Of a DNA stretch of 64,000 nucleotides, positions 20,888-32,500 are shown piece by piece; the first letter of the stretch is position 1; each line of letters begins with the position of its first letter. Position numbers and translations under genes: made by a program. Origin of the DNA: JAHELQ01 sp964491915 (GTDB lineage Bacteria > Acidobacteriota > Aminicenantia > UBA2199); the NCBI GenBank assembly GCA_964491915.1, contig CAZBHS010000028.1, positions 11,935 to 75,934 on the forward strand, read 5' to 3'. The notes under the pieces are model-generated. The model was not told the origin of the DNA, made no database searches, and worked only from the letters and a program-made list of their open reading frames with translations.

Positions 20888-23800
20888 TCAAAAAGATAAA
20901 TCTTTGTTGAATTGATCCAATAACGCCTTCTTTTTAGATCCTTTCATTCGCGTCAAGGATCCGATCGTCTGGTGCGGATCTTCGATCACCGCCCGGACAA
21001 TCCTCTTGAAATATCCGATAAACCTATGAATCGTCTCCTCCCGAAAGAGGTTCCGCCTGTACTTGATCCAGGAAACCAATGCTCCTTCGATTTCGAAGCA
21101 CTCCATGATAAAGTCGGCCTGCGTGATTTTATCTTCAAATCCATGCGGTTTCAATAACAATTCCCCAGCGCCGGATTGGAAACGAATCACCGCGTCCGAC
21201 TGTTCTAGATTGTCGAGGTTGAACACCGCGTTGATAAGAGGAGAGTTGACAAATTCATCCCGACTCAATCGCGCCACAAGTTCGTCGAACGGATAATCCT
21301 GATTATCGAACGCCGCCAGAGTTCGTTGTTTGACCTCTTGCGCGAAAGCGGTGAATGATGTGTCCCTGAAGGGATAATTCCTCAAGGCCAACACATTGAC
21401 GAACAATCCGATGATGTTCTCGAAATCAACATGGCGACGACCGGCAATGGACGTCCCCACAACAATATCAGTCTGCCCTGTCATCCGGGCCAACAACACG
21501 TTAAACGCGGCTAACATCAGCATAAACAAAGTCACACCTTGCTCTTTAGCCAACTGTTTCAGCGCCGTCGTCGTCTCTTCGTCTATAGTGAACTCGCACC
21601 GTCTTCCGTTGAAATCCTGGATCGATTCCCGTGGAAAATCGCTGGGGATCTCCAGCACGGGAATGGAGCCGGAGAATTCATCCAACCAGAACGCCTCCTG
21701 CCGGAGCATACTCTCTTTTTGGGTCTGCGAATTCTGCCATTCGGAATAGTCCTTGTAATGCAATTTCATAGGAGCTAGCGGAGCGCCCTCATACAATGCT
21801 TTGAAATCGTTTATCAACACAGTTTTCGAAAAACCATCGGTGATGATGTGGTGCATCCCGACAACAAAGACATGAGCCCTGTCATCCAACCTGATAACCA
21901 GCACCCTCAACAATGGCGCCGTACTCAAATCAAACGGTTTGACAAAATGTTCCACCAGACCGGGCACATCCTCTTTCCGCCCCTGGACATATTCCACGGA
22001 GAACGGGGCATCGTCGTGTACCTGTTGCATCGGTTCGCCATCGATGACCTGGAAGGAGGTTCTCAGAATTTCATGACGCCGGATCAATCCGCGGAACGCC
22101 TCCTGGAGTCTGGGGAAATCCAGATCGCCCTCTAAAACACTTACGGAGGTGGTATTGTAATTGGTATGATCCTGATCCATTTGGTGAAGAATATAAAGCC
22201 TTTTTTGGCCGGGCGAAAGTGTGTAATATTCCTTCCGGGGAGCCGGCTCAATAGAGTAAAAATGAGTCTCCGCCGCCGCCGCGATATACGCACCTTGCTC
22301 GCGGATGGTGGGAAGCCGGAATATTTCCGCCAGAGGCACCTGCACATCGAACGCCTTATGAATCATAGAGACTAAGATTGTGGCGCGAAGAGAATGCCCC
22401 CCATATTCGAAAAAATCGGCGTCGATCCCGATGGTATCGCTATCTATGCCCAAGACCTCCGCCCACACATCCGCCAGCTTTCGTTCAATGTCATTTCCAG
22501 GGGGGCAATAGGTATCATGGGATTCAAATTTCGGTTCGGGCAAACCGTTTCGATTCACTTTGCCGCTGGATGTCATGGGAATACGATCGATCTTCATCAT
22601 TATCGAGGGCACCATGTAATCCGGCAAATCGACCGACAACCGTTTCCGCAAATCCTGAATATCGAGGTCTTCATCCGTCACCAAATAGCCGGCCAATTGC
22701 CTATCGCCGGTGGCATCCTCGTACAATGTCACAACCGCCGCTTTCACTCCATCCTGCCGGCGCAACCGGTTTTCGATCTCCTCCAGTTCGATACGATATC
22801 CCCTCAATTTGATCTGGAAATCCCGCCGGCCAATAAAATCCAGAGTTCCATCAGGATTCCAGGCCGCCAAATCGCCTGTTTTATACACCCGTTGGCCGCC
22901 GTCAAATGGAAGGTTCACAAATTTTTCAGTTGTCAATGCCTCGCGCCCCAGATAACCGCGAGCCACACCTTCTCCGCCGATACAAAGTTCGCCGGCGACC
23001 CCCACGGGAGCCAACTCCCCCAGAGGATTGACGATGTAAATTCGGTAGTTGGGACTGGGAGCTCCAATCGGTATCGTGGAAAGCGACCCTAAATCACCGG
23101 GATCTATTTTAAACGAGGTAGCGTTGACGCAACATTCGGTGGGACCGTACACATTCGTGACAATCGGTGTATGGCCGTCAAAACCATTGTAAAACTCTTC
23201 CACCGTCTCCCTGGACAGAACCTCTCCACCGATGATGAAATGCTTGATGCAATGATCGCTCTGCCGCCGGTCCATTGCCTGTAACAAGAGATTGAGATGG
23301 GTTGGCGTTCCATCGGAGATGTCTATATTGTGTTCCCGGTAAAACTCCAGCAACCGGGCCCCGTCGGCCCTTACGTCTTCCGGCACGATGACCAGCGTAT
23401 GCCCTAGTAGGAACGCGCCGAAGGTTTGCTGCACCGACGCGTCGAAGACAAAGGAAGATACCAAAGCCAGACGCGACGGGCTTTCGTACAAGCTATAAAC
23501 GGTATCGTTCAAACCGTAGATGAAATTCACCACATTGCGATGTTCCACCACCACCCCTTTGGGCTGCCCGGAGGTGCCGGAGGTGTAAATCACATACGCG
23601 CGATCGCGACTGTCGCCGGCATGGGAATCGAGGTCCTTGTCACCGGACTCCACCCGTTGATCGAGCCAAACAATATTCTCCTCTCCCAAATATTCGAATA
23701 TCTCTTCGCAGGCGGCGGTTAGATGCTTTTCGCCAATCAGCAGCGAGATTCCCGCATCCTCCACAATAAAGCGGTTGCGGGCCTGGGGAATGGAATAATC

Positions 23801-24853
23801 CAGAGGCAAATAAGCGGCGCCGGCTTTCAAAATACCTAACATACCGACCACCATCTTCCATGAACGCTCAACCAGCAAAGCCACCACCATCCCCGGAGTC
23901 ACACCTCTGGAGCGAAGAAGGGAAGCGCAACGTCCCGCCTCCCGGTCCAATTGACTGAACGTCAGCGAGGTGTCTCCATAAACCACTGCCGCCAATTGCG
24001 GAGTTTTTCGAGCCTGCCGCTCGAACAGTCCATGCAATGACGATTCCAGGGGATAGTCCCTGTAGGTATCGTTAAAATCCTCTAGAAGTTCTTTTTTTTC
24101 TTCAGACGAGAGCAATGGAATAGCTTCCAGGCTTACGTCCACATCCGCCAGAGCATGTTCAAGTACGCGGTTATAATAAACGGCCAACCTTTGAATAAAA
24201 CCGTCTTCATAAACGCCGGAGTTATATTCAATACGAAGATCAATCTCCCGGCCTGACCGGTTAAAACAAAAGACAACCCCGGGCGTGACAGGTTCTAGAT
24301 AGTGGCGGGACTGAATATTTTCCAGAATCACCGCCACATCGAACAGAGGGAAATCCTCTGTGGAGAACGGCAGATTCAAATCATTCAGCAACGACTCCAC
24401 CGGATAGTTCTGGTGCTCGATGGCTTCGTTGATCGAGGCCTTCACTTGCAATAGTAATTCCTTGAAGGTTATCCGGGCCGCGGGCGTTGTCCGCAACGCC
24501 AGGATGGTATTGACAAATTTCCCTTCGACTTCCAGCTTGTCGATTGTCGTGCCGACAATGATGTCCCGGTGTCCCGAAAATTTGTACAGCAACAACACCG
24601 CGCCGGCGGTCAGAATCATATGAAGCCGGGAATCCGATTCGTTCGATACTTTGAGAAGCCGCTGCGACAGCGGAATCGAAAGGGATCGATTCAATGTCCC
24701 GGCCTTTCGCCTGATCGCGCCTTGCGACCGCCAATCACCTTTAAATCCAGTCTTTTTTAGATCGCCGGATAATTTTTCCAGCCAATAGTTCCGTTCCCGA
24801 ATGGATTGGCTGGCGGCGATCGCTACATCTGAGGTTCGTTTAACATCTGTCAT
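20888..24853 (-). CDS. NRPS-D: half-C-A-T-C
   Basis: A one-module synthetase of 1321 residues. The N-terminal condensation C-lobe (about 10-250, beginning RERNYWLEKLSGDLKK) has no HHxxxDG. It is followed by A (YTSGTSGQPKG near 421), T (GGHSLRA near 815) and a full C domain (YYTLSPGQKRLY, HHIITDG near 1000). The specificity residues read about D-A-Q-D-I-G-V-V-N, close to the glutamine code DAQDLGVVD. The C-terminus ends FNKDLSF. I start at ATG 24853 (MTDVKRTS) because AAGGA lies seven bases upstream. An ATG at 24874 would overlap the preceding radical SAM gene by 10 bp. Confidence 0.93.
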   Translation of the reverse strand: MTDVKRTSDVAIAASQSIRERNYWLEKLSGDLKKTGFKGDWRSQGAIRRKAGTLNRSLSIPLSQRLLKVSNESDSRLHMILTAGAVLLLYKFSGHRDIIVGTTIDKLEVEGKFVNTILALRTTPAARITFKELLLQVKASINEAIEHQNYPVESLLNDLNLPFSTEDFPLFDVAVILENIQSRHYLEPVTPGVVFCFNRSGREIDLRIEYNSGVYEDGFIQRLAVYYNRVLEHALADVDVSLEAIPLLSSEEKKELLEDFNDTYRDYPLESSLHGLFERQARKTPQLAAVVYGDTSLTFSQLDREAGRCASLLRSRGVTPGMVVALLVERSWKMVVGMLGILKAGAAYLPLDYSIPQARNRFIVEDAGISLLIGEKHLTAACEEIFEYLGEENIVWLDQRVESGDKDLDSHAGDSRDRAYVIYTSGTSGQPKGVVVEHRNVVNFIYGLNDTVYSLYESPSRLALVSSFVFDASVQQTFGAFLLGHTLVIVPEDVRADGARLLEFYREHNIDISDGTPTHLNLLLQAMDRRQSDHCIKHFIIGGEVLSRETVEEFYNGFDGHTPIVTNVYGPTECCVNATSFKIDPGDLGSLSTIPIGAPSPNYRIYIVNPLGELAPVGVAGELCIGGEGVARGYLGREALTTEKFVNLPFDGGQRVYKTGDLAAWNPDGTLDFIGRRDFQIKLRGYRIELEEIENRLRRQDGVKAAVVTLYEDATGDRQLAGYLVTDEDLDIQDLRKRLSVDLPDYMVPSIMMKIDRIPMTSSGKVNRNGLPEPKFESHDTYCPPGNDIERKLADVWAEVLGIDSDTIGIDADFFEYGGHSLRATILVSMIHKAFDVQVPLAEIFRLPTIREQGAYIAAAAETHFYSIEPAPRKEYYTLSPGQKRLYILHQMDQDHTNYNTTSVSVLEGDLDFPRLQEAFRGLIRRHEILRTSFQVIDGEPMQQVHDDAPFSVEYVQGRKEDVPGLVEHFVKPFDLSTAPLLRVLVIRLDDRAHVFVVGMHHIITDGFSKTVLINDFKALYEGAPLAPMKLHYKDYSEWQNSQTQKESMLRQEAFWLDEFSGSIPVLEIPSDFPRESIQDFNGRRCEFTIDEETTTALKQLAKEQGVTLFMLMLAAFNVLLARMTGQTDIVVGTSIAGRRHVDFENIIGLFVNVLALRNYPFRDTSFTAFAQEVKQRTLAAFDNQDYPFDELVARLSRDEFVNSPLINAVFNLDNLEQSDAVIRFQSGAGELLLKPHGFEDKITQADFIMECFEIEGALVSWIKYRRNLFREETIHRFIGYFKRIVRAVIEDPHQTIGSLTRMKGSKKKALLDQFNKDLSF

Positions 24854-24864
24854 CTGAGCTTCCT

Positions 24865-26556
24865 TTAAAAACAAAAATCACCGTCATCCTCCCTGGCGTT
24901 ATCCGCGAGGGAAACAACGTTGATATTTTTATTCTCGTCAATATAGGTTTCACGGTTGTAGAATTTCAGTAGAGAAGGAACGGCGTTTTTGTGGAGTCGC
25001 GCCCAACGCTCGTCCGCTTCGTAGTGCTCCTGTAAGGAGTAAGGATTTGGAATACCCAATTCCCGGCACTGACGGTCGAATCGGCAAATTCTCTCAAGCA
25101 CCGCATCGCGGGAGGGATCGCAGTCCAGCACCCAATTGTACGAGATCAACATGTCCCGGGACAATTTTTCGGGGTACGCCATCTTTCGCTTCTCTTTCCA
25201 ATCATCGGAACTTGCTTGCCCCGAATAAACATACTCCAACGGAGTCGGTTCAGCCTGATAAATATCATTTTTCAATTCTCTAACCAGATCGAGGGTTTGT
25301 TGAAAATCCTCTTCCGTCTCTCCAGGGTGTCCGATGACCCAGTATGTGGTTGTCTTGATACCCGCATACGCCAAAGCGGACAGACACGCGCGGGTTTGGT
25401 CCAGGCTAATCTTTTTGCCCATAAGGTGCAATACATGCTCAGAACCGCTTTCGACCCCCATGCGCACCCGGTACAAACCGCCTCGTCTCCACCTCAGTGT
25501 GTTCTCCACATTGCTAGTGGCGTCGTCCACCCGATGAAAGCCGTCATAGTATAGGGAAATGTCATCCTCTGAGAATCTCCGGGCCAAATCGTCGATCACA
25601 GGATTGAGCAATGAGTCGGAGAGGTAGAACAATTGATTGCCGTAGGTTTCATACAAATACTTCATTTCCCGAACCATTTGCAGCCCCTCTTTTTTTCTGT
25701 ACTTTCCCCAATAGATTTTCGAGTTACAAAAACTGCAGTTAAATGGGCAACTGACCGATCCGGTATAAGCCATATACGGATAGAGCTTCACATCCACCTG
25801 GGAATAATCCGGCATTGCCGCATCCTTCAAATCCAACCCCGGCTCCCCCATCTCCCGGACAGAGAAGACCCGACGGTCCCGGGGCAATTCCCCCTTGAGC
25901 AACTTCAGGAATAGAATTTCCCCCTCGCCAATGATAATCTTATCGATATAAGATTCTGTTTCATCCAGGATCATTTGGTAATTAGGGGAATCCACAGTCA
26001 GGGTGGTGGAAAACACACTGCCCCCCATCACATTTAAAATGCCCGGATATCTCTTCTTCGCCAAACGGAAGGCAAAAAGAGAGGCCGGCAAAGTCCCCTT
26101 GTAACAGGTCAACCCCAGAACGTCGGGGGCTTCTTTATCGAGAATGGCGGATATCCGATTTTCCAGATTTTCAAAAATATCCATGATTATAGCGTTCAAT
26201 TCCAGTATCCGCGCCTCTTCCACCTGAACTGAAAATTCGCACGCGATCATCATTCGAACCAGCTCAATATAATCTTTGTCATTGGTTTTGTTAATATGGG
26301 CCATCATATGATCTTGCAGTACATTATGGCCCATATTGTAGAAATTTCCCCGGTTGTCCACAGGAACAACGTCTTTCATCAAGGTGAAATAGCTGTTGTA
26401 TAGGTCCTGAAACACTTTTTCCACGATCAGGTCACAGATGCTCACATCAAATCCATGGGGCTCCACATAGCCTTTCAATGTCGCAATACCGACCGGGGGA
26501 ATCAACGGATCCCAATAGGGCATCAGTCCCAACAAAACTTTTTTGGTAGCCTTCAT
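24865..26556 (-). CDS. B12-binding domain radical SAM enzyme
   Basis: About 563 residues with the canonical order. The N-terminal cobalamin-binding-like domain (DPLIPPVGIATLKGY; VLGLTCYKGT; NVMGGSVFS; GEGEILF) is followed by a radical SAM core with CPFNCSFC near residue 269 and GVESGSE further on. It lies 29 bp downstream of NRPS-E and just upstream of NRPS-D, so it is a tailoring enzyme of the peptide line. Its C-terminus, DDGDFCF, closely resembles the end of NRPS-E (DDGKDFDF), which may mean both dock to the same partner. ATG at 26556 has GAGGA five bases upstream; a GTG at 26568 is an alternative. The reaction (methylation or another radical step) cannot be read from sequence. Confidence 0.88.
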   Translation of the reverse strand: MKATKKVLLGLMPYWDPLIPPVGIATLKGYVEPHGFDVSICDLIVEKVFQDLYNSYFTLMKDVVPVDNRGNFYNMGHNVLQDHMMAHINKTNDKDYIELVRMMIACEFSVQVEEARILELNAIIMDIFENLENRISAILDKEAPDVLGLTCYKGTLPASLFAFRLAKKRYPGILNVMGGSVFSTTLTVDSPNYQMILDETESYIDKIIIGEGEILFLKLLKGELPRDRRVFSVREMGEPGLDLKDAAMPDYSQVDVKLYPYMAYTGSVSCPFNCSFCNSKIYWGKYRKKEGLQMVREMKYLYETYGNQLFYLSDSLLNPVIDDLARRFSEDDISLYYDGFHRVDDATSNVENTLRWRRGGLYRVRMGVESGSEHVLHLMGKKISLDQTRACLSALAYAGIKTTTYWVIGHPGETEEDFQQTLDLVRELKNDIYQAEPTPLEYVYSGQASSDDWKEKRKMAYPEKLSRDMLISYNWVLDCDPSRDAVLERICRFDRQCRELGIPNPYSLQEHYEADERWARLHKNAVPSLLKFYNRETYIDENKNINVVSLADNAREDDGDFCF

Positions 26557-26585
26557 TCGTTTCCTCACACTGCTTAGTTTTCTAT

Positions 26586-29500
26586 TTAAAAATCAAAATC
26601 TTTTCCATCATCCTGCCGCACAACGCCATCCACGTCGATCAAGCCGTGCCGGATCCTCAATTCACCAAGACGCGCGCCGGGGTTCTCCGTCACCTGCCTC
26701 ACCAAATCCAGATAATTATCCATCATTGTTTTGGCAGTGGAATACTTGAACAAGGAGGTGGCATAAGTAAGAGTCATCCGAATACTATGATCGGCGATGA
26801 ACGCGCCCAAACGGAGGGCCCGCTTGGACGTGGCATGCTCATACCCATAGGGCTCGAAACGGAGCCGCTCCATCTGTAGCGGGGCGACTTCGATGCTGTC
26901 GAGGGCGAACACCAAATCCGACAGGGGATTCCGTCCCCCTTTCCGTTTATAATTCAAACGATCCACCAACACATCGAATTGATACTCTTGATTATCCATC
27001 GCCTCGACAAAACTCCGGTTGACGTCCGATACAAAACCCCCGAAGTCCAAATCCGGGGAGTAGTGATTTCTTATGGGCAACATATTGACAAACATCCCGA
27101 TAATATTCTCCAAATCCGCGTGCTTACGACCGGCGATCGGAACTCCGATAGTGATGTCTTCCTGGCGGGTGTAGCGGGCCGCGAGGATATTGCAGACAGC
27201 CAACAAAACAACGAATTGAGTGGCGCCATAGGCGCTTGCCAACTCATCGACGCGACAGGCTGTGGCCTCGCCGATATCCGCCGCTACATTTTCACCGGTA
27301 AATTCCTGGACTCCCCGGCCATCGCTATCAAACGGTAGATCCAGGTAAGGTTCGGCGTCGCGGAATTTTGCAAGCCAGAATTTCTCCTGTTCGGCCATAT
27401 CCTCGGAATCGAGAAAATCCGCCTGCCATTCGGCATAGTCCCGGTATTGCAAGCGCAACCGCGGCAATGGTTTGCCATCATAAAGAGCCATGAATTCCCG
27501 CACCAATATGGCATTGGACAAACCATCCGACACAATGTGATGCATATCGACCATTAGAATGTTGCGCTCGGCTCCTATGGCCGCCACCCGCACCCTCATC
27601 AGAGGAGCTTGTGTCAAATCAAAGGGGCGAACAAATTGACGGACCGATTCATCCGCTTCCTCAGAGGTCAATTCCAGGTATTCCACATTCAAGCCGAGAT
27701 TCTCGTGGATCACTTGCGCGGCATCGCCATCCACAACTTCGAACGATGTTCTCAGTCCCTCGTGACGGCTCGCCAACCGCTGAAATGTTTCCCTCAGGCG
27801 GTCCATATCAAGAGGCCCTATCATCCATAGAATCTGCGGAAGATTGTACGCGGTGCTGGAGGGTTCCATTTGTTGAAAAAAATAGAGACGTTTCTGTGCC
27901 GACGATAGCCGGTAGCGCTCCTTCGGGCCCGCAGGCCTGATGGCTTCGAATTTAGCCGCCGCCGCGTTGTGGATAAAATCCGACAATTTCCGGATTGATG
28001 GAGCGCGAAAAACCTCCACAAGCGGAACCTTCACATCGAACTCTTTATGAATTCTGGCCACCAACAATGTCGCTTTCAATGAATGACCGCCGAGCCGGAA
28101 AAAATTGTCGTCAATATCCAGTTCGTGGCCGGGGAGGTCTAAAATTTCGATCCACAACGCCGCCAGTTTTTTCTCCCACTCATCCCGCGGCGGTGTGTTG
28201 GATTCCCGAATCGCCTGCGCCGGCTCCGGCAATTGGCTATAATCAACCTTGCCATTGTCATTGAGTGGGATTTCCCTTATCTGAACAAAATAAGCGGGAA
28301 TCATGTATTCCGGCAAACTCTCCGCCAGCCGGTCCGCCAATGCTTCGCTATCGACGGTTGACTCGGCATCCCGCGCCACAATATAGGCAATCAAGTCTTT
28401 GTTGTCATTCACCTGGGAACGGACCGATACCACCGCATTCTTGACTGCGCCGATCCTCAAGATATGCTTCTCGATCTCTCCAATTTCCACACGATTCCCC
28501 CGCACTTTCAACTGTTGGTCTTTCCGGCCCAAATAGTCGAGTAACCCCTCTTCATTCCAGCGGACAATATCGCCGGTGGCATACAACCGCTCCCCCGGAA
28601 GTTCGGGAATATCAAAATACTTTCGGGATGTCATGTGGGGATCGTTGATATAACCGCGGGAGACGCCGTATCCGCCGACACACAGTTCTCCAATCACTCC
28701 GATCCCCTGCGGGCGTCTCATAGCATTCAACACATAGCACGTGGAATTGGCGACCGGTTTACCGATAGGAATGCCGCCGTCATGAGTCCCTTCGATCGTG
28801 TAAGTAGTGGAAAACGTGGTGTTTTCCGTAGGCCCATATCCGTTCACGACCCGAAGCTCCGGATACAGAGACACCAGTTGGTTGATATGGGGAAGAGAAA
28901 GCGCGTCTCCACCCACCAAAAGAGTGTGAAGGGGGGCGAATATACCGGGATCGGTATTCATGTGTTGATTGAATAACGGAGAGGTCATCCACATGGTCGT
29001 AATTCTATAACGGAGAATCGCCGCCTTCAATTCAAAGGGCGATAACACGGACTCTTTGGGCAGCGCACAATAGATCAACCCATTGAGTAAGGGCCCCCAA
29101 ATCTCAAATGTCGATGCGTCGAACGCCAACGGCCCGGTTTGTAAAATCCGGTCATTCGAATGAAATGGTATAAAATTCGTGTTCTTGACCAATCTCACCA
29201 CGCTGCGATGTTCCACCAATACTCCTTTGGGGTATCCGGTAGAGCCTGAGGTGTACATCACATAAGCCGGATCGCTGGATGAGCCGCAGGTCTGCCCTCG
29301 ATGCATTTGGGGAGAATTGGCGTTCTCGTCGTCCAGTAAATAAACTTCTTTCGCAGCGCCAGCCTCCAAAAGCGTAGTCGCTTGCCCCATCAATTGGGAG
29401 ACAGTAAGAACGACCCGCGCCCCACAATCGTTTACCATCAACTGCTTGCGTTTCCGGGGGAAGGACGGTTCAATCGGAAGATAGGCCTGGCGGGATTTCA

Positions 29501-32500
29501 ATATACCCAAAATACCGATGACCGCCGGAATACCGCGTTCCATCAACAGCGCGACAATATTTCCCGGCCGGCCTCCCGCTTCTCTCAATACAGCGGCGAT
29601 TTTCCCGGAGCGAACATTCAATTCCCGGTATGTCATCTGACAATCCTGATGAAAAATCGCCTGCTTATCCCCTTGCTGAAGAGCCATTTCAACGAACAAC
29701 TCGTCAATGGTGGCGTCAGCGGGAAATTCGGCGCCGGTATCGTTGAATTCCGATAGCGCCAATCCTCGCTCCCTGTCGGTCATCATGTCTAAATCGCCGA
29801 CGCGACGGGACAGTTGATCGGGAAGACAGGTCAAGATCTGCGTATAGTGTTCCCATAACCGCTCGATCGTCCGGGGCCGGAACAACCCGGTGCAATACTC
29901 CAGATGGAATTCAATATCTTCGCCGCGCTCCATCACAAAAACGCTTAGATCAAACTTGGACGTGACATTATCCAATTCCAGAGGCGAGACCTCGAGGCCG
30001 GGCAATTGCAACTCCTTTCGCTCCATATTTTGATTGATAAACAAAGTCGCGAATAAGGGATTCCGGCCCCAATCCCTCTCCAGGTCGAGCTGACCGACCA
30101 ATTCTTCGAAAGGATAATCCTGATTTGTGAACGCGTCCAATGTCGTTTGCCGGGTGATTTCCAGGAATTGGGATATAGTTTGGGAATTGAGGGGGAAATA
30201 CCGCAGCGCGAGAGTATTGGCGAATAGCCCCACAACATCGTTAAAGCACCGGTGGGGCCGTCCCGCCACAACTGTGCCCACCAACACGTCCTCCTGGTTG
30301 CTATAACGCCCCAGGAGAACCGTATAGGCCGCCAAAAGGATCATGTACAGGGAGGCGTTTTTATCTGCCGCCAACTGTTTCAACCGGTTGGCCAACGGGC
30401 GATTCAATTTCTTTTTTATTGTGGCGCCGGAAAAACTCTGAATTGAAGGCCGCGGGAAGTCCGCCGGAAGGTTCAATGATGGAAGCTCACCCCCCAGGGA
30501 ATCTAGCCAAAACTCTCTCTGGGAATCCAATTCTCCATTTTTCAAACGTTGATCTTGCCAGAAGGCGAAATCCTGATAACTATGGACCGGAAGCAGCGGT
30601 TCTTCTCCGCAATAATAATGCATAAACTCTTCAATAATGATAGAATTAGAGATTCCGTCGGAAATAATGTGATGCATATCCACCATTAAAACAAAACGAC
30701 GGTCGGCGAGCTTTCCAACTCCAAACCGGACAAGGGGGGCGCTGGACAAATCAAAAGGCCGGAGAAACAGCTCTCCCAGACAATGAAGATCCGGCTCCTC
30801 ATAATAATCAAATGGCAACGGCACGTGATGATGCACCTGCCTTAGAATTGTATCTTCGATCCCAAACGAAGTGCGGAGGCTGCCGTGTCGGCCTAGAATT
30901 TCCTTGAAGGCCCATTTCACCCGCTCAATATCCAGTTCCCCTTCAATCAGAAAAAATTGAGACATATGATAAGAAGCGCCGATCCCTTCCATCTGCTCGA
31001 GCATGAATATACGCCTTTGGGCTGAAGAGGCGCTGAAAAAATCCTTTATCCCGGCTTTTGGGAGAACCTTTTCCTTAGATTTGCTTGTGCCGTCAATGAG
31101 ACGCGCCATCTGCCTCAAAACCGGATTCGCGAATATTCCTTTCAAAGTAAGCTCTTTTTTGAATTCTTTATGAATCCTGGATGCCAGGGAGATGGCGTTT
31201 AGCGAGTGGCCGCCGCATTGGAAGAAATTATCCAGAGCGGAGATTTTTTCCTTCCCCAATACATCCCGCCAGATTCCAGCCAACACACATTCGGTCCCAT
31301 CGAGAGGCGATTCAAAATCAATACCGGCCTCTCCGAACTCCGCCGGATCCGGCAACGCATCGTGATCCAACTTACGGTTTTTGGTCAGAGGAATTTCATC
31401 CAATAGGCAAAAGTATGAGGGAACCATATAGTCCGGGAGGCGCTCATGTAAATAATCACGGATTTCGTCTCCGCCCCCCGTAGACTTCCCGACAAAATAT
31501 GCGCAGAGAACTGTTTCTCCCTTGCTATTGTGACGGGGAACGACCACCGCCGCGGAAATCCCCGGATGACCCTTGAGCGCATGTTCGATTTCGCCACACT
31601 CAACCCTGAAGCCCCGGATCTTCAATTGACGGTCTACCCGGCCAAGGAACTCGATCGTACCATCCTCGAGCCTGCGGGCCAGATCGCCGGTTTTGTATAT
31701 CCGTTGCCGTCCATTCCCCGCCGTCTGGATAAACCGCTCCGCCGTCAATTCCGGCGCGTTTACATATCCCCTGCCGAGCCCGGCGCCGGACAAATACAAC
31801 TCACCGGCCACCCCCACAGGAACATCGTGTTTGTCGAGATCGAATATCCGGGCCTCCACATTTGTCACCGGCTTGCCGATAGTCGGCCTGCTCATATAGC
31901 TATCGAACCGCTGAAAATCGATCCATTGGGCCACCGCTCCGATGCACGATTCGGCGGGTCCATAGTGATTCATAACGTTTACCCAGGGAGCATGCTGATG
32001 AAATAACGCCACATCGCGGGGCTTGATCGCTTCTCCACCAAGCGCCAACACCCTGAGCCGCGCTAGAGAAACTCTTTGAAACTCAGGTTCCACCACCAAT
32101 ACAGACAATAAAGAGGGAGTCATTTTTAAAAAACTGAGTCTCTGTAACTCTATATACCGCAATACACGACGGGGGGAAAGAATAGAATCATTGTCGAGAA
32201 TATGGAGTTGCCCGCCGCCCAGGAGTGTCGTAAACAGGCTCGTATAACCCAAATCATAGGCATATGACGATAAGAGCGCCGATCTGTCGTTGGAGGAAAT
32301 GTCCGCTGTTTTGGAAAACCACGAGACATAATTGACCAGATTACCATGAGTGATCATCACCCCTTTGGGTTTGCCGGTGGTGCCGGAGGTGGAAATCACA
32401 TACGCCAATTGTCTACCGCCGGTCAAAGGCGCGACAGCCTCCTCCTGATTTCCAAAGCAATGGGGGCTGGAAATATCGATAAGCTCCCCCCTAAAACCGG

